Numbered from the stretch's first letter, positions 41,984 to 53,352 are shown. The stretch: DNA of 64,000 nucleotides from Phytophthora sp. 'mugwort' (GCA_033558025.1 JAUCEF010000014.1:558001-622000), one strand, 5' to 3'. A program made the numbers and translations. The notes: generated from the letters alone by a model not told the origin.

Positions 41984-42168
41984 TGAATCAGATTCTCCGG
42001 AGGAGAGAGACAGAGAGGCTTGGGGCTGGCGGGGAGAAAGCAAAAGTGCTGGTCTCCCCGACCAAACTGCCACCACTCACGACGCGTGGCAGGCGGAGCC
42101 CCTTTATTACCGCATAACCTCTCTAACATGTTCTATGCTAAAGCGATATTGCCCTGATATCCGATATA
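41984..42168 (-). repeat. Gypsy 3' long terminal repeat
   Basis: Starts TGAATCAG on the plus strand and ends GATATA (the partner ends GATACA). Shares GCTGGTCTCCCCGACCAAAC, GACGCGTGGCAG, CCCCTTTATTACC and CCCTGATATCCGATA blocks with the copy at 48424. A purine-rich tract (AGGGAGGGGTAGG on the minus strand, about 42169-42181) adjoins it as expected of a polypurine tract. Confidence 0.9.
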
Positions 42169-42469
42169 CCTACCCCTCCCTAATTTATTAGGGTCGTCCG
42201 ATCTTGTGCTGGCATCGTCGACGTCTTAGCCGCGGTAGCGCTTGACGTCCTTGGCGTCTTGTCAGCTCGTCCTGGTAGCGCCTCGCTCTCCGACTAGCAG
42301 CTTCACATGGCACATATCGATTAGTTCGCAATTAGCCATCACCAACGCACCTCAGCCTCCGCCATCACCGCAAAGCCGTTTCGCTGCTGCTCTCGGTGGT
42401 ATTGACTCCTAGCTGATCTTGCGCATTGGGTTCGTTTCGACGAGCTGTCTTGATTTGCGTCCGGAGGTC

Positions 42470-43280
42470 ATGGCCTCCTGTACTGCTGCTGCCGTGGATC
42501 ATCCCGTGCCCGGTCCTGATAATTCTGTAACTCTTGTCACTCGTGAGCTCGTTGCTGTGGTGGAGCCCACCGCTCGCCGTTTCACGGTTTGGGCCGTCAA
42601 TCGAAGAGGCCTTCCTGGGGCTTACGAATATCGGGTAGGATGGGTGGGTTACACGGGCAGAAACGCAGGTGCCAGGAAGCCCCGTGAAGCCCTCCTCAGC
42701 GAGCCGGTCGACTTCACCCCTGGTCTGCAGATTGTGGACGACTGGAAAGACTGCGGGTTGCAGATCTCGTTCCGGCGGTGGTGTCGCGAACGCCGAATCC
42801 CGCTCTCAATCATAAGCGACGGCCGTGGCCTCTGTGGCTTCGTCGGACTCTCCTTGATAGCGCGCGCTCTTGGCGTCGAAGATTTGTCGTCCGCTACGCT
42901 CGTGGATGAGTTTGTGACCGGCGTGAACCAGCCGCACCCTGATTCTTCAGCGATTGTGTGGCCCACACTACCTCGCTTTGTGAAGTGGCTCAACCGCCGC
43001 GCTGATGCTCGTGGGCATCCGCAGCTCTGTCAGCGGGAGCTCCTTCGTAACCTGATGGTGCCTGGTGCAGATACGACAGCACACCTTAGTAACTTGGGCC
43101 TATCGCAAAGTGTTACCTGTGTGCGGGGTTCCACCCATTCCCGAAGTGCGTGGCCGCTGCTTCCTGCTGGAGGTGGATGTTGCGGAGCTGCTCGTCTCCG
43201 ACGCCGACCGGGAGCCCCTTCTTGAATACAGGATTTCCTGGCTAGCGGGACTGTTCGTTCATCGCGTGGAGCTTGCTTAA
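42470..43280 (+). CDS. antisense accessory ORF of Gypsy element: chromodomain-like plus cysteine-protease-like
   Basis: The ATG at 42470 opens 252 codons (to 43225) on the strand opposite to gag-pol. Residues about 35-95 resemble a chromodomain (AYEYRVGWVGYTG, then KPREALLSE and LQIVDDWKD). A second part has IISDGRGLCGFVGLSLIARA, which looks like the active-site helix of an OTU/papain-type cysteine protease, and WPTLPRFVKWLNRR. The matching end, RGRCFLLEVDVAELLVSDAD and ISWLAGLFVHRVELA, is in the next frame (43065-43280), so one base change near 43100 separates them. The catalytic His expected in the RCFLLEV strand is Arg here. The ORF is GC-rich and stop-free where gag-pol around it is riddled with stops. 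Function unknown; roles in targeting or escaping silencing are speculation. Confidence 0.55.
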
Positions 43281-43406
43281 TTTCAAAAATAGACACGCTG
43301 TATTTGATTTGGTTCTTGTATAATCTTGATATCCCTGGAAAGTAGCCAGTGGAAACTTAGTGTAGTCGCACTTATGTACTCCACAGTTGAAGTTGCCTTG
43401 TTCCGG

Positions 43407-43862
43407 TTACACAGCAGCCGTGCTAGCGCCTTCGTCGTTTCTGAGGGTGTCCCTTTGCTGGACTTCGAATGCTTGAGTAAGGCCAGCTACTTGGTGTAGG
43501 TTCTCGAGCGGCTCCCACGTCATTTTCCTCTCACCCACCCACGTGATGTTGTACTGCACGACTCCGAGCCTCTTGGGCTTGCCTGCGATAGTTTTCACGA
43601 GTTGACCGACGGTGTCGTCGCGCAGGATGACTTCTTGAGGCATTGAGAGTCGAGTAGGGGTCTCGTACGGCTTGAGAGATCCGGTGGTGAACACCGGATG
43701 CAGCTGCAACCCAGGGGGCAGATTGACCTTGTAAGCGTGCTTGTGGACTTTTCGTACGATGGAATACGGTCCAATCCACTTGGGGCCAAGCTTGCGCGAG
43801 TTGGGGAATATTGTGTGAGCAGTAACCGTGTTCTTGGTATTCAGATACACACAGTCGTCCAC
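43407..43862 (-). pseudogene. Gypsy integrase C-terminus with chromodomain
   Basis: Contains the SH3-like segment KLGPKWIGPYSIVRKVHKHA, LQLHPVFTTGSLKPYE and a chromodomain-like end YNITWVGERKMTWEPLENL. Such chromodomains steer integration of Gypsy chromoviruses to marked chromatin. Upstream frames (43863-44280) are broken. Confidence 0.8.
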
Positions 43863-44279
43863 CTTGAGCTCTTACTCCACACGACCCTTGTCGCACACAT
43901 CAGCCATACGCGCTTGAGCCTCCTCCAAAGCCTGCTGACACTGGCGTAGTACTGCTGCTTGGTGGTCGGTGTACTTGACGCCTTGGATTTCACCTCGAAG
44001 GAGACCTCGTCAACTGGACTCATCTAGTGCTGCTAGTGGATTTCGCGGTTCGTAACCGAGATCGGCTTCGAACGGAGACATCTAGATGCTGGAGTTGACG
44101 GCAGCGGTAATTGCGAACTCTGCGTTGTCGATATGTAAATCCCAGTCATCTTGACGTGGCGATACGAAACAGCACAGATACTCCTCTACTCCTCTAGCGT
44201 TCGGTTGGTCCGTTCGGTCTGTCCGTCACCTTGAGCACGGTACGCAACAGTCATTTTCCCCAGCTTGGTCCCAATCAAA

Positions 44280-44890
44280 TCAATACTTTACCCCAGAACC
44301 CCGAGATGGACTTGGTGTCGCGGTCTGACACGATGTCATGGGGCATGCCGTGAAGTTTCCAAATGTTATCGATGAACAGTGTCGCAACTTCAGGAGCGTG
44401 ACTGTCTTCGTTGTTGCGATAAAATGAGACTGCTTTGTCAGTCGATCGACCACAACCCATATTGAGTTCTGTCCATTCTTGGTATCCGGTAGATCCGTAA
44501 TGACCACTGAAATAGAACTCCATGACTCGTCTGGAATCTGTAGTGGTTCCATCAATCCTGGCGTCTTCAGTAGGCGTGGTTTGTTCCGTCGACAGTCTTC
44601 ACAGTCTGAGATGTACTTTCGGATCGTGCGCGCCATTCGTGACCAATACCAGTCCGCGCGAAGCTCCAGACATGTCCTATCGGTACCAGGGTGTCCATTG
44701 TAGTTTGAGTTGTGAATTCGGCAATGATATGATGTTGAGCTTGACGTCGTTTGGGACCACGATGCGGGACTTCTCGTCCGTTGATCCTTGGTACCAAAGA
44801 AGATCATTTTCCTCTAAGTACGGTTTGTATTGCTTCTCGGATACGTCCCGCTTCCTCGGGGTCCCCCCCCCCCTGCTTCTTGATCGCGCG
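44280..44890 (-). pseudogene. Gypsy integrase zinc-binding and catalytic core, broken
   Basis: GHPGTDRTCLELRADWYW and [13 protein letters not shown] give the HHCC zinc-binding part; [14 protein letters not shown] and [14 protein letters not shown] correspond to the first catalytic Asp region, and [18 protein letters not shown] (in an adjacent frame, about 44290-44345) to the second (usual SDRDxxF). Confidence 0.8.
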
Positions 44891-44938
44891 TGAATTCCCT
44901 GGATCGCTTTATCCTTTGCGTAAACAGAAAAAATGGAC

Positions 44939-45382
44939 TTAGATCTCTATGACACGGAGCTGATAAATTTTCTCGTTGAAACTGGGAACGAGTAGGTCAT
45001 GAAACTCCTTCGTCCCAGGCTGGAGATCGGATCGTCGGCTGAGAGCATCTGCGATACCGTTCTTGACTCCAGGGGGAGACGCGAAAACTGGCTGTTGCTC
45101 AGCGAGAATATCGTAACAGCGCGCAAGCCGTCGATTAGCCATCTTTTGTTGAAAGATACTTTCGAGGGACTTGTAATCTGTCTCAATCATGACTGGTCGG
45201 TCCAAGCAGTAGATGCGGAAAGCGACTAACGCATTGACAATAGCGAGTAGCTCTTGCTGCTGAGTAGGGTACTTCAGCTCTGCTGACTTCATCTTGCGAC
45301 TAGAGAACGCGATAGGTCGCTCGGCTGCGTTGATCACTTGAAAGAGAACGCCACCGACAGCAACGGACTTGTATCCGTCCAC
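44939..45382 (-). pseudogene. Gypsy RNase H domain
   Basis: Reads GGVLFQVINAAERPIAFSSR, YPTQQQELLAIVNALVAFR and MIETDYKSLESIF, then VKNGIADALSRRSDL. The usual TDH is TDY. This is the best-preserved pol segment of the element. Confidence 0.85.
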
Positions 45383-45399
45383 AGGTGCATCTGTTGAGT

Positions 45400-46440
45400 G
45401 AAGTCCGGTAACTGAACACAGGGGTGTTCGCCAACTTTGCTTAAGCTCCTTGAATTTCTTTAGCTGTCCTGGATCCAGCGTGATCTTCGAGTTGTGTTGG
45501 TTCTTTTTCTTCAGCAGTGTGAAAAATGGTGCCGTGAGCTCCTCGTAATGTTCACAAAACCGTTGGACATATCTCGTTAAACTGAGAAAGCTGTGAAGAT
45601 GGCAATGAGTTCGTGGAATTGGCCAATCTCAGACCGTCGACACCTTGTCCGGGTCGATGGGAACGCCATTCCTACCGATGAAATCTCCTAGGCATGGAAT
45701 GTCTTCGGCATAGAGAACACACTTGGCCAGTTCCGCTTAAAGCTTGTTCTCCTCCAGTATCTCTAACACATCGCGGAAAGCTCGCAGGTGTTCCTTGATG
45801 TCCTTCGACTTCTGAACACGTAGATATCGTCATAGAACGAACGCGTGTGTGATAGACCTTGAACAGCGACGATGTCAGTCGGTGCATCGTGCTGTGACGT
45901 TGCTGATTCCCATCGGAAGCACCAGGTACTCGTAGAGCCCACATGGCGCTTGGAACGCGGTATACTTGACGTGGCCGATTTTCATTCGTACTTGATAATA
46001 TGCTGGCATCAGATCCATGCACGAGTAGTAGTAGGCGCCAGCCATGCTGCCAAAGACATCCCCTTACGTGTCATCGATACACTCTGTTGGATCGTGTTGC
46101 TGTTGAGGTACCGGTAGGCATGGACGATTCACCATCCCACCGGCTTACGCACACAGAACGTTGGATCCGCGTGGGGACTGATACTGGGCCGATCAATCCT
46201 TTCGCAATCATTTCGCGTACCCACTGGTCAATCTCAGCTTTCTGTTCTGGTGAGATACACCACTGCTGTCGGTACATCGCTGTGTTGGGGTCCATCACGT
46301 CGATAAGGTGTTCGATATCACGCTCCATCGGTAGACCATCAGGTAGTTCAGGCTTCATCACGCTGTCTCTGTACTCGACGAGAACAGGATACGAGGAGTT
46401 TTGCTCGAACGACACCCAATCCGTTTGCAGGTATCACATG
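45400..46440 (-). pseudogene. Gypsy reverse transcriptase, broken
   Basis: The 5' part (46415-46071) has DGLPMERDIEHLIDVMDP and AEIDQWVREMIAKGLIGPV, the start of RT domains. The fingers and palm continue in several frames (MDLMPAYYQVRMKIG-like residues near 46000; FVGRNGVPIDPDKV near 45650). Multiple stops and shifts; no single frame spans it. Confidence 0.7.
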
Positions 46441-46940
46441 GCCTACTCTGAACCAAGGTTGTCAGGTTCATCGTTTCGTCGGAGTTTGCGTTCAATCTTC
46501 TTGACCGTGTCGTTCGTCAGAACAATCATGAATCGTGCTCGGGCTGTCCCTGTGGGGTAATCGTAGAAACTTTCGCAACTTCTTCCTTGTGATGTACTTC
46601 GTCTCGACTCCTCCGAAGTCTAAATCCAAGAGTGAACATTGCGTCAACTTGGCACTCTTCTTCTCTCGTCTCGAGAGATTCTCCACGTCTCCAGTTGGTT
46701 TTTCAGCGGTTTCAACTCCGTCCTTCAACAGCGTTTCTGGCACGACGGCTCGACAGGAATCACGGCTTATAGTAGGCGATATCTCGCTAGCCACAGCTCG
46801 GTGGAACCCGGAACCTATAGTCGGACTGCTCTTCCTGCTGGGGTCAAAGTTTCGGCCACTGAGCCTCCAACTGAAACGTTATTCTTGAAACACCGACGTC
46901 CAGTCGATATCAGGTTGTACATCCACAAAGTGCGGCATCC

Positions 46941-48413
46941 CTAGAACGCATCAGCCTCGTCCGGGATGTCGAACACAACAGCGACACACGGGAAATCGGG
47001 AGCGCCATCCATGTGAACGGTTATCGTTACGAGTTCCAGAATGGCCTCCCGAAAGTTGTTATCACCCAGTTTCACCTTGATCGTTATCTCCGTGTACACG
47101 TGAGTCTTCAGCTGATTCTTCTTGGCAAAAGGCATGTGGCACGTAGACAGTCGTAGCACCACAGTCCATCAGAAACTTGGCGCCAAACGTTCCGACACTG
47201 CAGCATGTCTCCGTTCACAGAAACAATGGAGCGTAGATTGTAGACAAGAGGGTCTAGGCAAAGCAGATTCAATGTAGCCCCGTTCACAGTTAAATCTTTT
47301 TCGTTACCCTCTCGTCACGTTGGGTCCCTCTTCCACTGGCGTGGCTTGTCGTTTCCCTTCTCGGCCTTCATCTTGTCTTGCAGTCGCGCTTGAAGTGACC
47401 TGGTTTCTTGCAGTGGAAGCACACAGGTCCATCCTTGGTCTGCTCGGCGGGAGCATAGTCACCAGGCTTGTACGAGCGCTTGTTGAAGGACTTCTTATCT
47501 CTAGAAGTACTCGCGCGGGTAGGCTTCGGAAGCATTGCTGGCGCTCCGGCCTCTCACGACTACTCTTGTTATCACCATCGAAGTGGGATATCTCGTACTT
47601 AACAGCTTGGTCCTATGCCTCGCTCAGCGTCGTTGCGTTCTGAAGCTTGACGTAGGCTTGTGTCGCTCGCTTTAGGCCGCCACAGTAATAGCTGATTTTG
47701 TCGACTTCACTCATGCCTTCAACGCAAAGATCAGTGACAAGTACTTTCCGTTGTACTCCTCGATGTCGCTGACCTGGCGAAGTCCACGCAGTTTCTGTCG
47801 CAGTACCTCCTGGTAGTTAAAAACTTCGAATTACGTGAGAGCACCATGGGTAAACTGACCCCAAGTCTGCTCTTCAGCTGGCTTCCTCGACGCCCAGTAC
47901 AGGAACCATCCTGATGCGGGTTCTTCCATGGCAGTACCGGTGATCGCGGGCAGCGTTCTCGTTCGCGTCGTTCACGTCGTTGCCGGTGAGACGACAGCTT
48001 CTCCACTTGGAACAACCACTGACGCACCTCTTCGTCGCGCTTCCCCTTGAACGCAGGCAGCTTACTTGGAACTCGAGGCTTGGACTCGGTGTAGGAAGCG
48101 GGTTGAACCGCCGGCCGCGGACCGTCCGGCCGTCCATTCTCGGGATCGGCACGGCGTAGGAAGGCACGGATAGCTGCCAAGGCATCGTAGGTAAGCGAGA
48201 GTTAGCTCAGTGGATACTTCTAATTTGCACGGTATCCTCACCAACTAACACTCGGTTGGTGATGGACGCGGAGCTTGGTTCACGGCTTGGAGCGCATCGA
48301 TCTGGGCGCGTAGCTTCCAGCTGTGCCTCCAGCTCGGTTTGAGTTCCTCCTTCTGAAGTAGGGCCCTCTGTCGTGCTCTTGCGGACCATGGTAGCTTGAA
48401 TTCTGACCAGCAA
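46941..48413 (-). pseudogene. Gypsy gag and protease region, broken
   Basis: Gag pieces: LPAFKGKRDEEVRQWLFQVE (about 48055-48000) and a zinc knuckle VCFHCKKPGHFKRDC at about 47430-47375 (C-x2-C-x4-H-x4-C). Downstream, residues up to 46941 (KTHVYTEITIKVKLGD, ending DIPDEADAF) resemble the retropepsin region, but no intact D(S/T)G was found. Confidence 0.75.
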
Positions 48414-48423
48414 GTGCTACCAG

Positions 48424-48621
48424 TGAATCAGGTTTTCCGGAGAAGAGAGAGAGGGAAGCTTGGAGCTGGGGGGGGGGGGGGGGGGGGAGAAAGCAGAAGT
48501 GCTGGTCTTCCCGACCAAACGGCCACCAGCCACGACGCGTGGCAGCCGGAGCCCCTTTATTACCACATAACCTCTCCAACATGATGTATGCTAAAGCGAT
48601 ACTACCCTGATATCCGATACA
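48424..48621 (-). repeat. Gypsy 5' long terminal repeat
   Basis: TGAATCAG to GATACA, 198 bp, with TG...CA ends. It holds a run of about 19 G near 48470 that is not in the partner. Just inside, the minus strand reads TGGTAGCACTTGC (48422-48410), a plausible tRNA primer-binding site. Confidence 0.9.
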
Positions 48622-50180
48622 GGTAAGCTCCCCCTAACTTTGGTATCCCTGCTTTAGGGACATTAAGCTTTGGTTGTTCGAGGAACACCCTCACTCTTAG
48701 ACAGACCAGCGAAACTGATATATTACTGTAAATAAAATATTGGAGAAGCATTGCTTGAAACGTGAAAACGGAGGCTTTATAAACAAGGCACTACCATGCG
48801 CGAGGCGGATCTACGATCACTGACACGTCATCTCTACTCCACGGCGGCAGTGGCCTCCGACTTATGCAGATACTGCCCTAATGCGGCATTGCTTCAAACG
48901 ATCCTCGGATCTCGCCTACGTGAGCAAACAACACGTGACCATGTCAGCTGGCAAGTCTGCTACATACGGATGTTTCGAGTGAGAACAGCAAAGAAGCAAG
49001 GCCTAACGCTCGTGCTTGCTGACGACGACTTCCTAACCTGCCCGACCTTCCACGCTAGCGGTAGTTTTGGTAATGCAGGAGCCGCCATATGCGTCACTGC
49101 TAAGTCAGCTGCCCGTGCTGCCCTCACCTGCTGATGTGGCGCTTGACGCCGGTGTGCCACTGCTTGACTTATTGCAGTCTGTCTCTCCGTCGTCCGGTCG
49201 TTCCGATGCTCCTGTGTACACGGTTGCCCACTCAGCAGTGACGCCCTCCTTGATCGCGAGGCCAAACCGGCCGCGCGGCTAAGACGGAGTCTAAGCCTAC
49301 GTGAACCGGTTGCTGAAGCGCGTGGCGGACGCGGCGTGACAACCAACAGCTTGACGCCCAATCGTTTCGGAGAGGCGGCGCTCAGCATACAAATGGAGTG
49401 AGCACCTGGCACGCAGTGGATCTTCGATCGAGGCACGTAGGATACGTAGGCGAAGCCTTTGTTCGTGAAGGCTCGTGGGATACGTAGGTGAAGCCTTTGT
49501 TCGACATTCCTCGTTAGGACCGGAAGGTAGCCCGAGTCTTGAATGGGTGGAATAAATACGAAGCTCCCAAGCGTGCTGATGTCGCCGACTTTGGTCACGG
49601 CGTACAAGAACTTCTTGTTTTATTCCTGCAACTAGCCTACAATTTGAAGCGCTAAACGTGAGTCGCAAGGTCATCGATGTTCTGACGTCGTATCTTATCA
49701 AGTATCTCCCGCAGATAAAGATCGTGTCGCCCCAGAGCTTAATCGTAACTCGGATCGAGGGAATGTTTGGCTGTTGCCAATATCCCGGTTGTCGATATGC
49801 TTGCGTGGTCCGTAGCGATGAACACCACCGCGACCGGTCCTGCCGAAGAAGAAGAACAAGAAGCAGGGAACAAGAAAAAATGCTGTGGTATTGGTTGTCA
49901 TCATGCGGCTGTCATTCAGGAGCTTATTGAGAACAACCGTCCGATGGCCGCCCGTCTACTCTTGGTCGAGAACGTCCATCTCAGGCGATCTAGATCTGCT
50001 GCAATCGCAACACATGAAGAAAAACAAGAACCATCAGCACAACCACCACCCCCTTAGCGCAGGAAGAAAGCTACTACGAACCTGTCTGGCATGTTGTTCG
50101 AATGGTACACGCGGATGTCTCGAGTGTGGAACTCCGCAGACCGACAAAAAAAGGCAGAGTCCCGCCATGTCGTTGCATTC
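48622..50180 (+). pseudogene. tyrosine-recombinase element, copy 1, right piece
   Basis: Continues copy 1 beyond the Gypsy element. Recognisable in order: DIKLWLFEEHP (about 48660), CLKRENGGFINKALPC (about 48750-48795), DLRSLTRHLYS (48808), CYIRMFRVRTAKKQGL and DDDFLTCP (about 48960-49045), YVNRLLKR (49297), a damaged SLTPNRFGEAA block (about 49350) equal to SLSPHSFRRGGAQRANG in copy 2, DRKVARVLNGW (about 49520), VSRKVIDVLTSYLIKYLP (49658-49710) and a basic helical end. The catalytic His/Arg box is destroyed. Confidence 0.7.
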
Positions 50181-50392
50181 ATTGGGGGCATAGCCCCCCC
50201 CCTATAATCAAAAGACGTGAACACTTTTTACCCTTTTTACAAGATGCATTTAACTCTTTTTACAGAACCCTTGTATACGCTTTGGAAGTGGGTTAGGGTC
50301 CATGAACTATCATGGCATGCTCGCGGTCATTTTCGATCTAAATTTGCCTCTATACAGGAACATTATAAAAGATATGTTAAGGCCTTAATATA

Positions 50393-50539
50393 GAACATTG
50401 CGAAAATCACCCATTGCGAAGGGTGATTCGCAATGGGTGATTTTCGCAATGTTCAAAAAGTTGACCTCAGTTTCGTGGCGTTTATTTCCTTCACCCATTG
50501 CGAAGGAAATAAACGCCACGAAACTGAGGTCAACTTTTT
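50393..50539. repeat. two adjacent perfect hairpins sharing one loop sequence
   Basis: Hairpin 1: perfect 28-bp arms 50393-50420 and 50427-50454, 6-nt spacer. Hairpin 2: perfect 38-bp arms 50455-50492 and 50502-50539, 9-nt spacer; it starts at the next base after hairpin 1. Both contain CACCCATTGCGAAGG around the turn (50409-50423 and 50492-50506). The pattern is that of a sequence A-core-B into which the reverse complements of A and B were inserted with a second copy of the core. Confidence 0.97.
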
Positions 50540-50994
50540 ATGGATCCCTGACGAGTCGCTTCTGTATCAGCAACACAATGATTGCTTAAAATGTCACGTT
50601 TTATGCGACGAATTCGAATCGAAGATTTACCGCCCTCCAATGCCGAATCCTTTTAAATCGTCTGCGCGATCCTGTTTAGCAGCATAAGGTAGGTAAATCA
50701 GAGCGGCGCGCAGCGAAGGGGCGCACGTACATAGTATCTGAGAGGTTGCTGCTCTCGTAAGAAGTCTGCACGAAGTACACAAAATGTACTGATATCATGA
50801 ATTGAATTATGTGATCAGTGACTGTGAGCACGCTGGAGCGGCCATTCGACAAGGTGCTGGATTTATGCGAGGGACGAGCCAGCGTGAATGCGTGTAGGGC
50901 ATCTGCACTTCACCGGACAATGGCGCGGGTGGCGGGAACGGCAAGACGCACGGGAACAGCACAGCTGGAGGTGCACTAATGTGCAATGGCAGCA
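50540..50994. other. no gene recognised
   Basis: A plus-strand frame of 84 codons reads out of the hairpins (50433-50687) and holds KCHVLCDEFESKIYRPP, not recognised. Nothing else is seen. Confidence 0.4.
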
Positions 50995-51290
50995 CCGAAC
51001 GCGGTGGATGGCGGCGATGTTCAAGGTACTGCAAAGCGTGAGAACGTCGCAGTCAAGGGCACGGCTTGGTGTGAGCACGGTGTCGTCGGGGCACGGCAAG
51101 CGCGCAGCGCAGCACAGCATGTGTGCGAGGACGGCGTGAGGACGCCGTTGTTCAAGGGCATGGCTTGGCTCAAGGATGGCGTGAGGGTGGCGATGTTCAA
51201 GGGCTCACGGACGACGTGAGGACGGAGCTGTTCAAGGTCATGGCTTGATGCGAGTATGGCGTAGTTGAAAGTACAGCTGGACGCGAGGAC
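50995..51290. repeat. degenerate about 45-bp tandem repeats
   Basis: Units resembling GGCGTGAGGACG...TTGTTCAAGGGCATGGCTTG recur at about 51010, 51050, 51130, 51178 and 51215. The plus strand gives repetitive peptide segments such as GVRTPLFKGMAWLKDGVRV. Unit length varies (35-48 bp), so it is an old or expanding minisatellite. Confidence 0.6.
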
Positions 51291-52461
51291 GGTACCGTGG
51301 GGGCTCGGCGGGCATGTAGAACGAGAAGGATGCTGACGACATAATACAGTAACAGACGCATACGTTGCAAGTGATGCTTAAGCATTTGATGAAATCACAT
51401 ACAAAACACAGTAGTTCGATTCGTAGATCTTCAACGAAGATGGGTTGCGTGGGCATGCTCCTACAAATGATCCTTTACAGTTTGGCAGGGGGTGGTACAT
51501 TGGATGCGGTGGTTTAGTACTGTGGTACGGGCACGGAGCGACTCTCCCCGCACACTGCCTTTCCGATATCTAGGTTAGCAGCTCTATATGTAGTAAAATT
51601 GATTCTCGAACATGCAATCGAGAAAAGACTTAGGGAATCGTGCCCCGTTTACCAATGCCAACATTGGCAGATGAGTGAGGCTTATGGCATGGTATCCGAG
51701 ATGCGTCTTAGCCGGAGTTGCGGGCTGGGCCTTGTCAAAGTGTAGGATTAGTAGATACGAGAAATCATCCACGAACCCATCGTGAGGCAACGCGTTCCGC
51801 GAACTTATGTGCCCAGTTGATCCGCTTACGCTTCACGCGTCAGAGTGGGCAGCTTTGTAAATTTTCAGCGATGAAGCGTTTGGTCGGCAAGTTCACCCAG
51901 CTTCTCCTTCGCGAAGTAGAGGTGCTATGCGCGGTGAGGGGGTTGGGTCGATCGGGAGCAGTGAAGCGGAGCGAGGAGCGACTCTCGACAAGCATAGTGT
52001 TTGGGGTGAACAGATTCCTAGCAGTGCTATATGCAGCAGAATAGCGCTTCGATGCTGCAGCAGCGGAAAGAGGGGAATACTGTCTGATCCAAGCGTTGTT
52101 GTGTACTAGTCAATGGCTATCCTATCGTGCAGCCTGTTGCGTCAAAACTTACTGCAGCCACTCACTAAAATCGATCTGAATCTGCGTCTTTGTGAAGAAT
52201 TTCGCCGACGGGTCGGTTAGAATACGCTTCCATAAGTGGCGATGGCGAGTGTGTGAGCGACAGCGTAGGACAAATCACAAAATCTCGTGCAAGTTCTGAT
52301 AAAACATAGTGGGGGTTTTCTGTATGGTTTGAAAACCAAAACGACGACTTGACAAACGGTACAAGCAAGATTTGAATGGTAAAAGTTCGGGTCGAATGCT
52401 TTAGCCGGTTGGAAGAGCAACGAGCACAGTGCTCGTAAATTAATAATATGATATTTTCAGG
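51291..52461. other. no recognisable gene
   Basis: Frames of 60-110 codons on both strands without domains. Nothing can be named. Confidence 0.45.
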
Positions 52462-52755
52462 TTGGCTGTCAGCAAGAAAATGAAGGTACACACAGGATGT
52501 TGCTTCGGCGCGACTGCTGGATATGCTTCCGCGTCCCGTATTTCAGATCACTCACTTCGCAATTTTCGCTTAGACACAAGTGGCCTTCACCTCGCCGTCG
52601 CTAAACGCTCTCTACAACGCCAACAACACGCATCAATGGACCTGTTGGATGCTATTCGCCAAGATGATCTGAAACTGAAGGAAGAAGAAGCCGTCAGCTA
52701 CTTCTCCAAGGTCTCGGACTTCCGGGAATCCATCAAACGAAACCAGCAAGGTTGA
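52462..52755 (+). CDS. possible small hypothetical exon
   Basis: A short frame whose end, LLDAIRQDDLKLKEEEAVSY followed by FSKVSDFRES, is a plausible charged helix. It is preceded by TATTTTCAG (ending 52460), which looks like a splice acceptor, so it might be a last exon; the first in-frame ATG is at 52480. No homologue is recognised and it may be chance. Confidence 0.25.
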   Translation: MAVSKKMKVHTGCCFGATAGYASASRISDHSLRNFRLDTSGLHLAVAKRSLQRQQHASMDLLDAIRQDDLKLKEEEAVSYFSKVSDFRESIKRNQQG

Positions 52756-53352
52756 GCTTTGTAGCTCCGCACGATAATTGTAGGTAACGTAGGCACGGCA
52801 ACTGACGGAGTTTCCATCCGATGAATCGCTTCGAGCCGACGCGATGGTCATAGCGTAACCGGTACAAACATGTAGTACGTTTGGGGTGCGCTATCTAACT
52901 ACGTCATCCCAAGGATATCGAGTTGTTCTTGCACCGATACGCTAGTACACCCATCAACGCCCACCAAGCATGAATACCAAAAGTACATGACGTGGTTGAA
53001 TGCTGCCCTTGGACGAGCTCCGGCAATGGTTATGTGCCAGGAAGGTCACATGTTTATTGCAGTGCTGCTCCGCTTGTGGTGGGTTTCCCTGGATTCTCTG
53101 CTGGACTCGGTCACTGATGGAAGCAGCTAGAGTGTAGCTGTCGACGGAAAACCCTTCCTTGGTGTTGTCCTGATCCTGCGAGATGCATGGACAGTTCTTT
53201 CCGAGATGATCTTGGACGTTTGGGTGAAGCCAAGCCATCTTCGTCAGATGCTCTTGGAGTTATTTTTCTCTTCGAGTTTTCCTTCCCGCTCACTACGGAG
53301 TTCTTCTCGCCTTCAGACGCTCTGGGAGTCTGGTGTTCTTTGCTGACAGGTA

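Larger units (their letters stand above)
41984..48621 (-). mobile_element. Ty3/Gypsy retrotransposon with LTRs and target duplication
   Basis: A 6.6-kb element in minus orientation. Long terminal repeats at 41984-42168 and 48424-48621 are alike but diverged; the outer flanks carry the 5-bp duplication GGTAA (41979-41983 and 48622-48626). Gag with zinc knuckle, protease region, reverse transcriptase, RNase H, integrase and a chromodomain tail follow in that order, all with frame breaks. An additional ORF on the other strand lies between integrase and the 3' LTR. LTR divergence and many stops indicate an old insertion. Confidence 0.93.
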
